Source of the DNA: Arsenophonus sp031446105
GTDB lineage: Bacteria > Pseudomonadota > Gammaproteobacteria > Enterobacterales > Enterobacteriaceae
Reading direction: 5' to 3'
Assembly: GCA_031446105.1 (NCBI GenBank)
Contig: CP132907.1
Location: 186,001-250,000, forward strand
DNA length: 64,000 nucleotides
Positions 45,764 to 56,145 of this stretch are shown in pieces; position 1 is the first letter of the stretch; the number at the start of each line of letters is the position of its first letter. Both the position numbers and the translations under genes were made by a program. A model generated the notes under the pieces. The model made no database searches, was not told the DNA's origin, and saw nothing but the letters and a program-made list of their open reading frames with translations.

Positions 45764-48364
45764 TTAATTACTATGATTATTTTTAATTATATGATCAATA
45801 TAATTAGTTTTTCCTCTTTTTTTCCAATCTTGAACTACATTTTGTACCTCTTGATCTTGCACAAAAGCACCATGTACACGAATTGGAATAGATGAGTTAG
45901 AAGGTAAATAAAGCATGTCCCCCATTCCTAATAAAGATTCAGCACCATTTTGATCTAAAATTGTACGAGAATCTATTTTACTTGATACAGAAAAAGCAAT
46001 TCTGGTAGGTATATTAGCTTTAATTAAGCCTGTAATAACATCAACAGATGGTCTTTGTGTTGCTAATATTATATGAATACCTGCTGCTCTAGCTTTTTGT
46101 GTTAAACGAGTAATTAAATTTTCTACTTGCTTTCCAGATGTCATTATTAAATCAGCAAATTCATCTATTATGATAACAATATAAGGTTCTTTTTTATTTT
46201 TTTTATCTTTTATACTATCATGATTAATTATATTATTTTTTGATATAGATAAGTTTAATATTTTTTCTGAAATATTATCGTTTTTTTGAATTTTTTTATT
46301 ATAGCTCGATAGATTTTTCACTCCTAATTCTGACATAATTTTATAACGACGTTCCATTTCATTTATACACCAACGTAGTACATTATAAGCACTTTTCATA
46401 TTTGTGATAACTTTAGTCAATAAATGTGGAATGCCTTCATAAGTAGAAAGTTCTAATATTTTAGGATCAATCATGATGAAACGTACATCTTTAGGATTTG
46501 CTTTATATAAAATACTTATAATCATAGCATTTAACCAAACTGATTTTCCTGATCCTGTTGTTCCTGCAATTAATAAATGTGGCATTTTTTTAAGATCTGC
46601 AATTACTGGTTTACCTTCTATATCTTTTCCTAAAACAATAGTTAATGGTGATGAGTGATAGCGAAAAATATCATAATCAAGTACTTCTCTTAAAAAAACG
46701 GTGTGACGTTTTTTGTTAGGTAGTTCTAATCCTATATAAGGCGTGCCAGGTATTATATCGACAATACGAACTGTTGTTACTGATAAAGAGCGTGCTAGAT
46801 CTCTAGATAGATTAGAGATACGTATTGCTTTTATTCCAGGTGCTAAATTAATTTCAAATCTGGTAATAACAGGTCCTGAAGAAAATCCTACAACTTTAGC
46901 TATTATGCGATAATCTCTTAATTTTTCTTCAATGATATAAGACATTTTTTTAAGAAAAAGAATATCAACAGGTTTATTGTATATTTGGTAATTTGTTAGT
47001 AATTTTAGTGATGGCATATTTTTATTTATTGATTTTGATAAAAATTTCTTATTAGAATTTAAAAAACAATCAAGATTTTTTTCTTTTTTATGATTATTTT
47101 TTAATAATTTTTTATATGATTTTTTTTTGTTTGTATTAGATTTTATATTAAATATTTTATAAAATTGTTTTTTAAATAATTTTTGCAATAGATATTTTTT
47201 TTGTATGCCGATTTTTTTTTTATAATTTTTTTTATATATTGATAATTGAACAAAAATAGAAACAATAATTAGATTAATTTTGTTTTTAATTTTTAATAAT
47301 ACAGATTTCAAAGTACAGTTATTATTATTTTGTTTATTTGTTTTTATTTTTTTTTGTGGTAAAAAAAATATTTTTTTTGAATTTATATTTTTTTTTGTTT
47401 TATTTTTATATAGACTATTTTTATTCGATGTTGTTGATTTATATACATTATTATAATTTATTGTTGATTTTATAGAACTAAGGTTATTATCTTTATTTGT
47501 TACATTTGGTATTGGTAATTTATTAATATTTTTTTTAAAAATTTGATTTTTTTTGATATTATTAGATATGTTTTTTGATATTTTTGAGTATTGATGAATT
47601 TCTAAAATTGAAGAAAGTTGATTTTTGTGATCATTATTTAAATGAACCCTTTTTTTCTTGTTATTTTTATTAATAAATTTATTGGAAAAAAATGAAATAT
47701 GAAAATTTTTTATTTTGTAATAATTATAAAAAGCAATAATATATTTTCTTAGTGTTAGTATTATTTTTATAATTATTTCTCCAATTTTTTCTGTTATTTT
47801 TATCCATGAAAAACCAATTAATAATGTTAAACTAATAATCCAAATACATGATAATACCAATATTGTTCCTAAAATATTAAACCGAGGAAGCATAGCATTA
47901 CTAACAATACTGCCAATAATTCCACCAGAAGAAAAATAAACTGCATCATCTATATTAATAGTAAATAACGCACAAGAAGAAATTATTAATGTGATTGTAC
48001 CGATTAAACGTAAGGATAAAACAAAAAAATCAATGTAATTTTGGTTATCTATATGTTTAAAAATATTTAAAAATCCTATGAGCATTAATAATGGTATTGC
48101 ATAACTTAACATTCCAATGCTTGTAAAAAGAATATCAACTACATATGCTCCAACACTTCCAGCTAAATTTTTTATTTCTATATCTGAATTTTTTTGTGAC
48201 CAACAAGAATCGGAAGGATTAAAACTTATTAGTGCTATTGTAAAAAAAAATATTAATACGCCTATTATAAGCAAAGTAATTTCCATTATTATTCTTTTAT
48301 AATTATTTTTTTTTAATTTTATTTGTTTTTTTTTATATGCTTGCACAAAAATTGATAACTCCAC
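45764..48364 (-). CDS. ftsK: DNA translocase FtsK lacking the gamma domain
   Basis: Septal DNA pump that clears and aligns the chromosome termini; its N-terminus helps divisome assembly. 866 aa against 1,329 in E. coli. The four-helix membrane domain (FNPSDSCWSQ, FSSGGIIGSIVSN) is kept. The Pro/Gln linker is replaced by a shorter Lys/Asn-rich stretch (residues about 210-470). The motor is complete: FEINLAPGIKAIRISNLSRDLARSL, Walker A GTTGSGKS, Walker B IIIDEFADL, ATQRPSVDVITGLIKANIP. It ends at VVQDWKKRGKTNYID plus nine residues. So the winged-helix gamma domain that reads KOPS and activates XerD is absent, and no remnant is seen beyond the stop. Confidence 0.96.
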   Translation of the reverse strand: MELSIFVQAYKKKQIKLKKNNYKRIIMEITLLIIGVLIFFFTIALISFNPSDSCWSQKNSDIEIKNLAGSVGAYVVDILFTSIGMLSYAIPLLMLIGFLNIFKHIDNQNYIDFFVLSLRLIGTITLIISSCALFTINIDDAVYFSSGGIIGSIVSNAMLPRFNILGTILVLSCIWIISLTLLIGFSWIKITEKIGEIIIKIILTLRKYIIAFYNYYKIKNFHISFFSNKFINKNNKKKRVHLNNDHKNQLSSILEIHQYSKISKNISNNIKKNQIFKKNINKLPIPNVTNKDNNLSSIKSTINYNNVYKSTTSNKNSLYKNKTKKNINSKKIFFLPQKKIKTNKQNNNNCTLKSVLLKIKNKINLIIVSIFVQLSIYKKNYKKKIGIQKKYLLQKLFKKQFYKIFNIKSNTNKKKSYKKLLKNNHKKEKNLDCFLNSNKKFLSKSINKNMPSLKLLTNYQIYNKPVDILFLKKMSYIIEEKLRDYRIIAKVVGFSSGPVITRFEINLAPGIKAIRISNLSRDLARSLSVTTVRIVDIIPGTPYIGLELPNKKRHTVFLREVLDYDIFRYHSSPLTIVLGKDIEGKPVIADLKKMPHLLIAGTTGSGKSVWLNAMIISILYKANPKDVRFIMIDPKILELSTYEGIPHLLTKVITNMKSAYNVLRWCINEMERRYKIMSELGVKNLSSYNKKIQKNDNISEKILNLSISKNNIINHDSIKDKKNKKEPYIVIIIDEFADLIMTSGKQVENLITRLTQKARAAGIHIILATQRPSVDVITGLIKANIPTRIAFSVSSKIDSRTILDQNGAESLLGMGDMLYLPSNSSIPIRVHGAFVQDQEVQNVVQDWKKRGKTNYIDHIIKNNHSN

Positions 48365-49113
48365 ATTTTCATAAATTTTAAAAAAATAAATGATAAAAAT
48401 TATAAATTATTTTATTGTTGTTTATTAATTTATAAATATTTATTAATCAATTAATATATTAATCTATTAAATTCTTAATAAGATCTAATAATTATAATTA
48501 ATTATGAGGTCTCAATAATTATAATTAATATTATAGATTTTATTTTAAATTATTTTATCTATATTGAGTAAATAATTTTTACAAAAAATAATAATTTAAA
48601 GTTAATGAAGATTATTTTTTACTGTATATATTAGTATATTTTAATAGTATATTTTATTTTTTTTGTTTTTTTAAAAATATTTTTTCTGTATATTAATATT
48701 TTAATATAATATAAATTATATTTTAAAAGTTTTAAAATTTTTTTAAATTTGATATAAAAATATTTTATATTCTATAATATATTTTAGATACATGAAATAA
48801 TTATCATGAATAAAAAAATAAAATATTTTTTTTATAAAAAATTATTTTTTTGATATTTAATTTTATAAAAAAAATTATAATTTTTAATATTTAAAAATTA
48901 TATTAATTTTATTTTATAAGCGTTATATTGATAATATTTTTAACTTATAATTTAAAACTTTTTATTTATAATTTTTTTTATTTTTAAATGTAATCATAAA
49001 AATATAATTGATAAAATAGAATATTTTCTGTAATAGATAAATTAATTTTTATCAATTTATAAAATTTTTATTTTTTATAATTAAATGTTTTTTTATTAAA
49101 ATTGGATTATAAT
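48365..49113. other. Divergent spacer ftsK/trxB (lrp missing)
   Basis: lrp separates ftsK and trxB in E. coli. About 750 A/T-rich bases remain. A short direct repeat (AATAATTATAATTAAT-like) occurs twice around 48487-48530. No Lrp fragment was readable. Confidence 0.5.
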
Positions 49114-50085
49114 ATGAATATTACTAATCATTATAAACTTATAATTTTAGGTTCTGGCCCCGCTGGTTATACTGCTGCTATTTATGTTGCTAGAGCATCT
49201 TTAAATCCATTATTAATTACTGGTATTCAAAAAGGCGGACAATTAACAATGGCAACAGAAGTTGAAAATTGGCCTGGTGATTATATGAAATTAATGGGAC
49301 CTGTATTAATGGATAGAATGTTAAAGCACACAAAAAAATTTGTTGATGCAAAAAATATTATTGATGATCATATTCATACTGTTAATTTAAAATGTAAACC
49401 TTTTATATTAATTGGTAATAAAAAAATTACATATACATGTGATGCACTTATTATTGCTACTGGAGCATCAGCTCGTTGTTTAAATTTAGCTTCTGAAAAA
49501 AAATTTAAAGGACATGGAGTATCGGTTTGTGCCACTTGTGATGGTTTTTTTTATCTTAATAAAAAAGTTGCAGTTATTGGCGGTGGAAATACTGCTATTG
49601 AAGAAACATTGTATATGTCTAATATTGCTAAAGAAGTGCATCTTATTCATAGAAGTACAACTTTTCGAGCTGAAAAAATTCTTATTAAACGAATGATGCA
49701 AAAAGTAAAAAATGGCAATATTTTTTTACACACAAATTATATAATTGATGAAATATTAGGTGATAATAATGGTGTTACTGGAATTATTTTATGTGCATTT
49801 GATAATAAAAATATCAAAAAAACATTATTTTTAAATGGAGTGTTTGTTGCTATTGGTTATATCCCTAATACAGATATTTTTAATAAACAATTAAAATTAA
49901 AAAATGGATATATTATCGTGAAAGGAGGAATGAAAAATAATGCGACACAGACTTCCGTAGAAGGTGTTTTTGCTGCTGGTGATGTAATAGATCACATTTA
50001 TCGTCAAGCTATTACTTCATCAGCCACTGGATGTATGGCAGCACTAGATGCCGCACGTTATTTAGAAAAATTATATAATTTATGA
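49114..50085 (+). CDS. trxB: Thioredoxin reductase
   Basis: FAD/NADPH enzyme keeping thioredoxin reduced. 323 aa from the ATG at 49114 (MNITNHYKLIILGSGPAGY aligns with the E. coli start); a TTG at 49102 is open upstream. FAD-binding GSGPAGYTAA, the redox pair CATC in VCATCDGFFY, NADPH-binding GGGNTAIEE, and the C-terminal VFAAGDVIDHIYRQAIT are intact. A probable electron source for AhpC and for ribonucleotide reductase. Confidence 0.96.
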   Translation: MNITNHYKLIILGSGPAGYTAAIYVARASLNPLLITGIQKGGQLTMATEVENWPGDYMKLMGPVLMDRMLKHTKKFVDAKNIIDDHIHTVNLKCKPFILIGNKKITYTCDALIIATGASARCLNLASEKKFKGHGVSVCATCDGFFYLNKKVAVIGGGNTAIEETLYMSNIAKEVHLIHRSTTFRAEKILIKRMMQKVKNGNIFLHTNYIIDEILGDNNGVTGIILCAFDNKNIKKTLFLNGVFVAIGYIPNTDIFNKQLKLKNGYIIVKGGMKNNATQTSVEGVFAAGDVIDHIYRQAITSSATGCMAALDAARYLEKLYNL

Positions 50086-50199
50086 TATTATCTTTTAACT
50101 TATTGTTATAATAAATTTTCTTTTAAATATTTATAGTTTTTTTATTTTTTTAAAAATTTAAATTTATTTAAAAATATTTTTTTATTTTAACAATTAAAG

Positions 50200-50418
50200 T
50201 TATCGATTACGAAAAATAATTCGACCCTTACTTAAATCATATGGTGTTATTTCGACATTTACTTTATCTCCTGTTAAAATTCGAATATAATTTTTTCTCA
50301 TTTTTCCTGAAATATGAGCAGTAATTATGTGTCCGTTTTCTAATTCAACTCGAAACATTGTATTAGGAAGTGTATCTAACACTTTACCCTGCATTTCAAT
50401 ATTATCTTCTTTTGACAT
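50200..50418 (-). CDS. infA: Translation initiation factor IF-1
   Basis: 72-aa OB-fold protein, same length as in E. coli, that occupies the 30S A site during initiation. Sequence MSKEDNIEMQGKVLDTLPNTMF, then VELENGHIITAHISGKMRKNYIRILTGDKV, then SKGRI, is nearly canonical. An AGGATT-type Shine-Dalgarno precedes the ATG. It converges with trxB; in E. coli both are on the same strand, so a local inversion has occurred. Confidence 0.97.
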   Translation of the reverse strand: MSKEDNIEMQGKVLDTLPNTMFRVELENGHIITAHISGKMRKNYIRILTGDKVNVEITPYDLSKGRIIFRNR

Positions 50419-50849
50419 TTAATCCTCTAAATATAAATTATTAATATTTTTTTGAAATGGTTTTGGTTTAAAAACACAAAATATAGCAATCATTTTAAAA
50501 AATTGTTAGCATGAATACAATATTATTTTAAATATAAATATTTATAATATAATATACTTTTTCATATATTTAATTTTATTTTATACAATTTTTGATTTAT
50601 TTTTTAAAAATTAATTTTGAAGGTTTTTTATTTTAAAAAAATATTGTTATACAGCATAGTTATAAAAAATAAATTTTTTTATTTTTATTAATTATTTTTT
50701 AAAATAAAATTTATTATACACTAAATTAATAAAATATTTTTTTAAAAAATGCTTTTTTATATTTAATTAAATTTATTATTTCTTTTATTTGTTTTTTTAT
50801 TGTATCAAAATATTTATTAAATTAATAGAAATTATTTTTTTATATTAAT

Positions 50850-51485
50850 TATCAAGTTTTATATATTTAAAAGATAATAGTAATATTTTTTAGTTTAATT
50901 AGTGCTAATAAAATTTTATTATGTGTTTTTAAAATTTATTGAATTGACTCAGTTCAAGTTATTTGGAAATTGTTAATTTTTTAAAAAATATTAATAAAAA
51001 ATAAAAATTAAACATTTAAGAAAAAAAATTAGGTATAATATTTTAATAATATAATTTATGGTTAAATTTTACATTTATAAAACATTTAATTTAGGTTTCT
51101 TGTTTATTTTTTAAGATTAAATAAAAAATAGCCAAAACCAAAGTTAAAAATTTATTGATATATTTAAGATTAATATTTTTTTCAATTAGTTTTCACTATA
51201 TTTTTTAGTATTAAAAAAAGAGTAGTAATTATAAAGCTATCGATAATGAAATTTAAAATATTATTTTATTAACTAACAGTTTTTTTAGAGTAAGGAATAA
51301 AAGTAAAATTTATACAAATTGACAAAAATATCAAAAAAGGCATTCAAAAGTTGATCGTAACTCATGATACTAATTTTTAAAAAAATAAATATTAAAATTA
51401 TTTATATGGAAATAAAGATGCATTTTGAAAAAAGATTTTTTTATTTCACTAAACTGAAAATGTAATTTTTATATTATTTATTTTA
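50850..51485 (+). pseudogene. artP: Decayed artP (arginine ABC transporter ATPase)
   Basis: Translating this 'empty' stretch gives an ATPase ghost colinear with E. coli ArtP. Near 50875-50915: IVIFFSLISANKI, a ruined Walker A (VLLGPSGAGKS). 51032-51103: GIIF**YNLWLNFTFIKHLI*, against [21 protein letters not shown], the glutamine codons CAA now TAA. 51129-51180: KNLLIYLRL, against KLLERLRL. 51216-51290: KKRVVIIKLSIMKFKILFY, against QQRVAIARALMMEPQVLLF, with DEPTAALD now *LTVFLE*. 51339-51368: GIQKLIVTHD, the H-loop. At least two frame changes and many stops. artP lies in this chromosomal neighbourhood (grxA-ybjG-art-clpA-infA) in E. coli. Confidence 0.85.
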
Positions 51486-51517
51486 TATTTCATTAAAAAT
51501 TTAGAATAAAAAATTTT

Positions 51518-52229
51518 ATGTTTTTTTTATTTTATATTGTTTATCTTTATCAATATTATCATTTTTAATGAAATTGTATGATTTGCAATTTAAGAAACTT
51601 ATTTATTATTTGAATTTAATTGATAGTAATAAAAAATTATTAATTTTTTTGATATTAATATTGTTAATATATTTTTTTAAAAAAACAATGTAATATTTAT
51701 ATTTATTCACTAATTTTTTTTGCTAGTTTAAAGTTTAGTTTTAAAATTATTTAACTGGGTTCTTTAATTTTAGCAATTAAAATTACATCAGAAAAACAAT
51801 GATTTTAGTATTTTATTTTATAATAATTTTATAACCTTTTTTTATAAAATTTATAAAAACTTTTTTATTTTTAAAAATTTAAAAAATTAGTATAAAAAAT
51901 GGAATTATTTATCAAAACATATATTATGCAAAAATATAAAAATGTGCATATTATTTTTTATAAAAATAACCAAATAGCTATTTTTTTTAGATTTATAAAA
52001 TAAAAAAATCAAATGCTTTTTTATAATTTTAATAGAATAAAAAAATGGTTATGAAAAAACAATAATCAATTATTATTTATAATAGGTAAAAAAAAATCAA
52101 ATTATTTTTTCTTTTTTAGTATTGCTATATGTAAAAGTAAAAAAATTTTTATGATAAATTAAAGTCATCAATAAAATAAGTCAAAAAAATGGGTTATATA
52201 ATATTTTTTAGAAAAAATGGTTTACTTAA
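51518..52229 (+). pseudogene. artI: Decayed artI/artJ (arginine-binding periplasmic protein)
   Basis: Directly after artP, in operon order. Readable pieces align in order with E. coli ArtI: 51570-51640 EIV*FAI*ETYLLFEFN, against ETIRFATEASYPPFES; 51700-51780 F-H-*-F-F-ASLKFSFK, against FSNQAFDSLIPSLK; then LILAIKITSEKQ, against AVMAGMDITPERE; 51987-52040 LDL*NKKIKCFF, against LDLQNGRIDGVF; 52158-52229 NKISQKNGLYNIF*KKWFT then stop, against EKVKKDGTYETIYNKWFQK. The overall length, about 237 codons, equals ArtI (243) apart from frame slips. ArtJ is an equally close relative, so which paralogue it was cannot be settled. Confidence 0.83.
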
Positions 52230-52799
52230 TATATATCAATTTAATATTTTTGAATTTTATAGATTTTAATTTTTTTTTATAAAATTTTAATATACATAAA
52301 AAAATAATTTTATTATAATTTTTCATTTTTTTAAAATTAAAAATTACATTAATCATATTGTATTTTTGATTTTTTATAACTTATATGTTATTTGGTTTTT
52401 TTTTAAAATTAAAAGAAATAGTATTGAAAATTCTTAAAAAGACATTTTTTAAAGTATAAATTTTTAATATTCTTAAATTTATTAACATAAAATATTTAAT
52501 TAATATTAATTTTAAAAAAATAATTAAAAATAATTCAAAATTATATATTATATATTCAATATATGTTTTTTTTGGAATTAAAAAAATAATATTGAAGTTT
52601 TATATTAATACAAAAAATATTTTTTATATAAAACATTAAAAAATATTTTTTATCATAAAAATTATTATTTTTTTAAAATTTATTTTCTTTTAATTTTAAA
52701 ATCTGTTATAATATTTACTATACTAAAAATTAATTATATAATAAATTAATTATATATTTATAAAATTTAATTTATTTTAAAAAAATAAAAAGGAAAAAA
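52230..52799. other. Spacer before grxA, possibly residual artQM
   Basis: About 570 bases. By operon order artQ and artM would follow artI, but I could not read a convincing permease fragment. AAGGA at about 52790-52795 serves grxA. Confidence 0.5.
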
Positions 52800-53057
52800 A
52801 TGTTTCTTCTTATTTTTGGACGTTCTGACTGCCCTTATTGTCTATCTTCAAAGAAGATCGCAGAACAATTAAAAAATACACTTAATGATTTTCATTATAG
52901 TTATATTGACATTGAAGTTGAAAACATAACAAAAAAAGATTTAAGTAAAAAAGCAGGTAAAATAGTTAAAACAGTACCTCAAATTTTTCTTGATGGAAAA
53001 CATATTGGTGGTTTTACAGAATTTGAAAGATATACTAAAGAATGTTTATTGTTTTGA
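52800..53057 (+). CDS. grxA: Glutaredoxin 1
   Basis: Glutathione-dependent disulfide reductase, reducing ribonucleotide reductase and protein disulfides. 85 aa, the E. coli GrxA length. The active site is CPYC in FGRSDCPYCLSSK; TVPQIF (cis-Pro) and GKHIGGFTEF complete the glutathione-binding surface. AAGGA lies just upstream. Notably G/C-richer at its 5' end than the neighbourhood. Confidence 0.95.
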   Translation: MFLLIFGRSDCPYCLSSKKIAEQLKNTLNDFHYSYIDIEVENITKKDLSKKAGKIVKTVPQIFLDGKHIGGFTEFERYTKECLLF

Positions 53058-53245
53058 TTATTTTTTGGATAAAATAATCATTTTTTATATTTTTTTCTAA
53101 AATTTCAATCTTAATTTTAAAGAGTGCAATAATATTAATTATTAAAAACAATACAATCAATAAATTTTTTTATAAACAATATTTATAAATTAAATATTTT
53201 AATAAAATAGTTTAAATTTATTAAATACCTAAAGATCTTTTCATT

Positions 53246-53848
53246 GTGTTAAATGATATTAATTTAAATGTATTTCATTTAATAACTTCTATACCAATAA
53301 TATCTGGTACAGCATTAAAATTTACATTTTTTCTTGCTTATCAACTGATTTTTATATTCTTCTTTATTGTTATTTTATATTGGTTTTTTTATTTAAAAAA
53401 GAACATTATTATTCGAATAATATTTGTTTATAAAACTTTTGTTGCTGTTATTATCTCTTTATTAATATCTTGGATAATTGGAAAATTTTTTTATCAAGAA
53501 CGACCTTTTGTAATGATTACATGTAAACATTTTTTTATACATAAAGAGACGCCATCATTTCCTAGTAATCATGGAATTGTTACTTTTACCATTTCTTTTA
53601 GTTTTTTATTTTGGTTTAAGAAGTATTGGATTGGATTATTATTATTTATAAAATCTTTTATAATTGCCATAGCTAGAATTTTTTTCTGCATACATTGGCC
53701 TCTTGATATGCTAGGTTCTTTTATACTTTCTTTAATAGCTTGTTGGATAAGTCAATTATTATATAAAGTCTCTAGAGATAAAATCTCATCATATCTAATT
53801 AAATTTTATCAATTTTTTATTAATTTAATTTTTTTTAAATCATATTAA
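53246..53848 (+). CDS. ybjG: Undecaprenyl-pyrophosphate phosphatase, YbjG (PAP2) type
   Basis: Membrane PAP2-family phosphatase that recycles undecaprenyl pyrophosphate for peptidoglycan and O-antigen synthesis. 200 aa (E. coli YbjG 198). Starts with GTG (53246): MLNDINLNVFHLITSIP, against MLENLNLSLFSLINATP. Catalytic motifs: QERPF (C1), PSFPSNHG (C2, with Asn where Asp is common, Ser and His kept), and ARIFFCIHWPLDMLGS (C3, catalytic His). Several hydrophobic helices. The grxA-ybjG neighbourhood is conserved from enterics. Confidence 0.9.
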   Translation: MLNDINLNVFHLITSIPIISGTALKFTFFLAYQLIFIFFFIVILYWFFYLKKNIIIRIIFVYKTFVAVIISLLISWIIGKFFYQERPFVMITCKHFFIHKETPSFPSNHGIVTFTISFSFLFWFKKYWIGLLLFIKSFIIAIARIFFCIHWPLDMLGSFILSLIACWISQLLYKVSRDKISSYLIKFYQFFINLIFFKSY

Positions 53849-54372
53849 TTTTAAAAAATATAATTTAGTATGTTAATTATATTTTTTTATCTAAAAATAT
53901 TTTTTTAAAAAAGGTTCTTATAATTGATATAAAAAATAGTTTTATTAAATTAATCGTAAATAAAAATCATATTTTTTATTTAAAATACAGCAGATATTTT
54001 AGATAAAATAACATTAATCATTTTTTTATGGCTTTTTATCAAAATATTTTTTAATTTTGACTTTATTTTAATAAGATATTTTTTAAAAAAAATTATAATT
54101 AATAAATATGTTTATATAAAATAAATTTTCTTATAAAAAAAAATATGGTAAATTATTATTCTTATAATTTTTTTTTAAAAAATATTGATTATATAAAATA
54201 TAAATTACTATAAAATATAATTATCAAAAAATATATAAAGAAATTTTATAAAAAATATTAAAATAAATTTTATAAAACCTGTTTAATGTATATAATTTAT
54301 AAAAAAATATAATTATATTTTGGTAAATTATTTTTTAATCTATTATTATATATTTAATATATCGTAGAAATT
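53849..54372. other. A/T-rich spacer ybjG-sdaC
   Basis: About 520 bases at a likely rearrangement junction, since sdaC is distant from ybjG in E. coli. No remnant recognised. Confidence 0.5.
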
Positions 54373-55686
54373 ATGATGAATACAAAAAAAATTCCTTTTA
54401 TAAATTTAATATACAAAAACCAATATATACAAAGTTGGAATAAACATGACATTTTTTGGATTTTAAGTTTATATGGAACAGCAATTGGTGCTGGTATACT
54501 TTTTTTGCCTATTAATATTGGTATAAATGGATTCTTTCCAGTAATATTAATGGCATTGTTATCATTTCCAATGGTATTTTTTTCTCATCGTGGATTAGCT
54601 CGTTTTGTATTATCTAGCTCAAAATTAGATAATGATATTACTCAAGCAGCTGAAGAATATTTTGGTTTTTTTTCTGGTAATTTAGTTACAATTCTTTATT
54701 TTTTTTCTATTTATCCAATTTTATTAGTATATGGTATTTCTATTACTAATAATGTTGAATATTTTATTGTTCAACTACTTGGATATCTTCCACTTCCACG
54801 ATGGTTATTATCATTATTTCTTATTGGTAGTATTATTAGTGTAGTTACTTTAGGTGAAAAATATATAATAAAAAGAATAAGTATTTTAGGATTTTTTTTT
54901 ATTATTATGCTTGTGTTATTTTCATTTTATATGATTCCGTATTGGCATATATCTGCATTAAAAAATATTTCATTTTCAGAAATTAATGTATATAATATTA
55001 ATAATAATCAAAGCGTAATAATTACGATGTTTTTTACAATTCCTATAACAATTTTCGCATTTAATCATTCACCTATTATTTCTACATTTGTGGTTTCTAA
55101 TCGTAAAAAATATGGTGATTTTGCTGATAAAAAATCTTCAAAAATTTTATTTGTAGCACATATGTTAATGGTTTTTACAGTAATATTTTTTGTTTTTAGT
55201 TGTATGTTTACATTATCTCCTGTTGATCTTTTAAAAGCAAAATCTAATAATATTAGTGTTTTGGATTATTTATCTATATATTTTGATAAACCTTTTATTA
55301 AATACGCTTCGTCATTTATTGCTTTTATTGCAATTATTAAATCATTTTTTGGGCATTATCTTGGTGCGCGTGAAGGTTTAAATTCTTTAGTTCAAAAAGT
55401 ATATCGTATAAAAGGCAAAAAAATAAACAAAAAAAAAATAAATATAATTACTATTAATTTTATGTTAATAACTATTTGGTTGGTATCAACATTAAATCCA
55501 AATATTTTAAATATTATAGAAAATTTTGGTGGACCAATTATTACTATTTTATTATTTATTATGCCAATGTATGCAATTAAAAAAAAATCTGTTATGAATA
55601 AATATTCTGGTAATTTTAGTAACTTTTTTGTTGTATTTGTTGGAATAATTAGTATTTTATCTACAGTATATAAATTATTTTTATAA
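54373..55686 (+). CDS. sdaC: Serine transporter SdaC
   Basis: Proton/serine symporter of the HAAAP family. 437 aa (E. coli 429). About eleven membrane helices. Conserved: LYGTAIGAGILFLPINIG, FPMVFFSHRGLARFVLSS, YFFSIYPILLVYGISITNNVE, FAFNHSPIISTFVVSNRKKYGD, FLGHYLGAREG-like FFGHYLGAREGLN, and FGGPIITILLFIMPMYAI. It aligns far better with SdaC than with TdcC or the aromatic permeases. The usual partner sdaA/B (serine deaminase) is not adjacent, so imported serine probably feeds GlyA and protein synthesis rather than pyruvate; inference. Confidence 0.92.
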   Translation: MMNTKKIPFINLIYKNQYIQSWNKHDIFWILSLYGTAIGAGILFLPINIGINGFFPVILMALLSFPMVFFSHRGLARFVLSSSKLDNDITQAAEEYFGFFSGNLVTILYFFSIYPILLVYGISITNNVEYFIVQLLGYLPLPRWLLSLFLIGSIISVVTLGEKYIIKRISILGFFFIIMLVLFSFYMIPYWHISALKNISFSEINVYNINNNQSVIITMFFTIPITIFAFNHSPIISTFVVSNRKKYGDFADKKSSKILFVAHMLMVFTVIFFVFSCMFTLSPVDLLKAKSNNISVLDYLSIYFDKPFIKYASSFIAFIAIIKSFFGHYLGAREGLNSLVQKVYRIKGKKINKKKINIITINFMLITIWLVSTLNPNILNIIENFGGPIITILLFIMPMYAIKKKSVMNKYSGNFSNFFVVFVGIISILSTVYKLFL

Positions 55687-56145
55687 TATTTCTGCAATTT
55701 TTTTTTATCTTTTATTTAGCTTGTTTTTTTTAAAATGAAAAAAATAGAGATTTAATATATAAATAAAAAAACCGTTATAGAAATAAAAAAATAATAATTA
55801 TATGTATTATTATTTTATATAATTTTTATTTATTTTTTAATAAAAATTATTTTTTTTATTTCAAATAAAAAAAACAATAAGAAATACTTTGTATGAATAA
55901 TATTATTTCTACTAAATTATATACCGCTGTATTATTTTATAATTTTGTACATAAATTAATTACAAATTATTTATATAAAAATATTTTTTATATATTTTTT
56001 GGTATAATTGCATTTTATATTATAATTTATATATTTTATTTATATAAAATAAATCTATATAATTACATTTGTAAATTTATATAAAAGTATATAATAATTC
56101 GTTTAAATAAATAGTTTTACTATTTTAAATATAGGAATTTAAGAT
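55687..56145. other. A/T-rich spacer sdaC-gpmA
   Basis: About 460 bases. A 63-codon open frame (55893-56084) is only low-complexity Tyr/Ile/Phe and has no family resemblance. AGGA before 56146 serves gpmA. Confidence 0.5.

Noticed and set aside
52230..52799. Possible artQ/artM permease remnant after artI
   Set aside because: Hydrophobic translations are easy to obtain from A/T-rich DNA; no motif of the permeases could be aligned.
55893..56084. A 63-codon open frame between sdaC and gpmA
   Set aside because: Low-complexity Tyr/Ile/Phe/Lys sequence with no family motif and no ribosome-binding site; such frames arise by chance in this composition.
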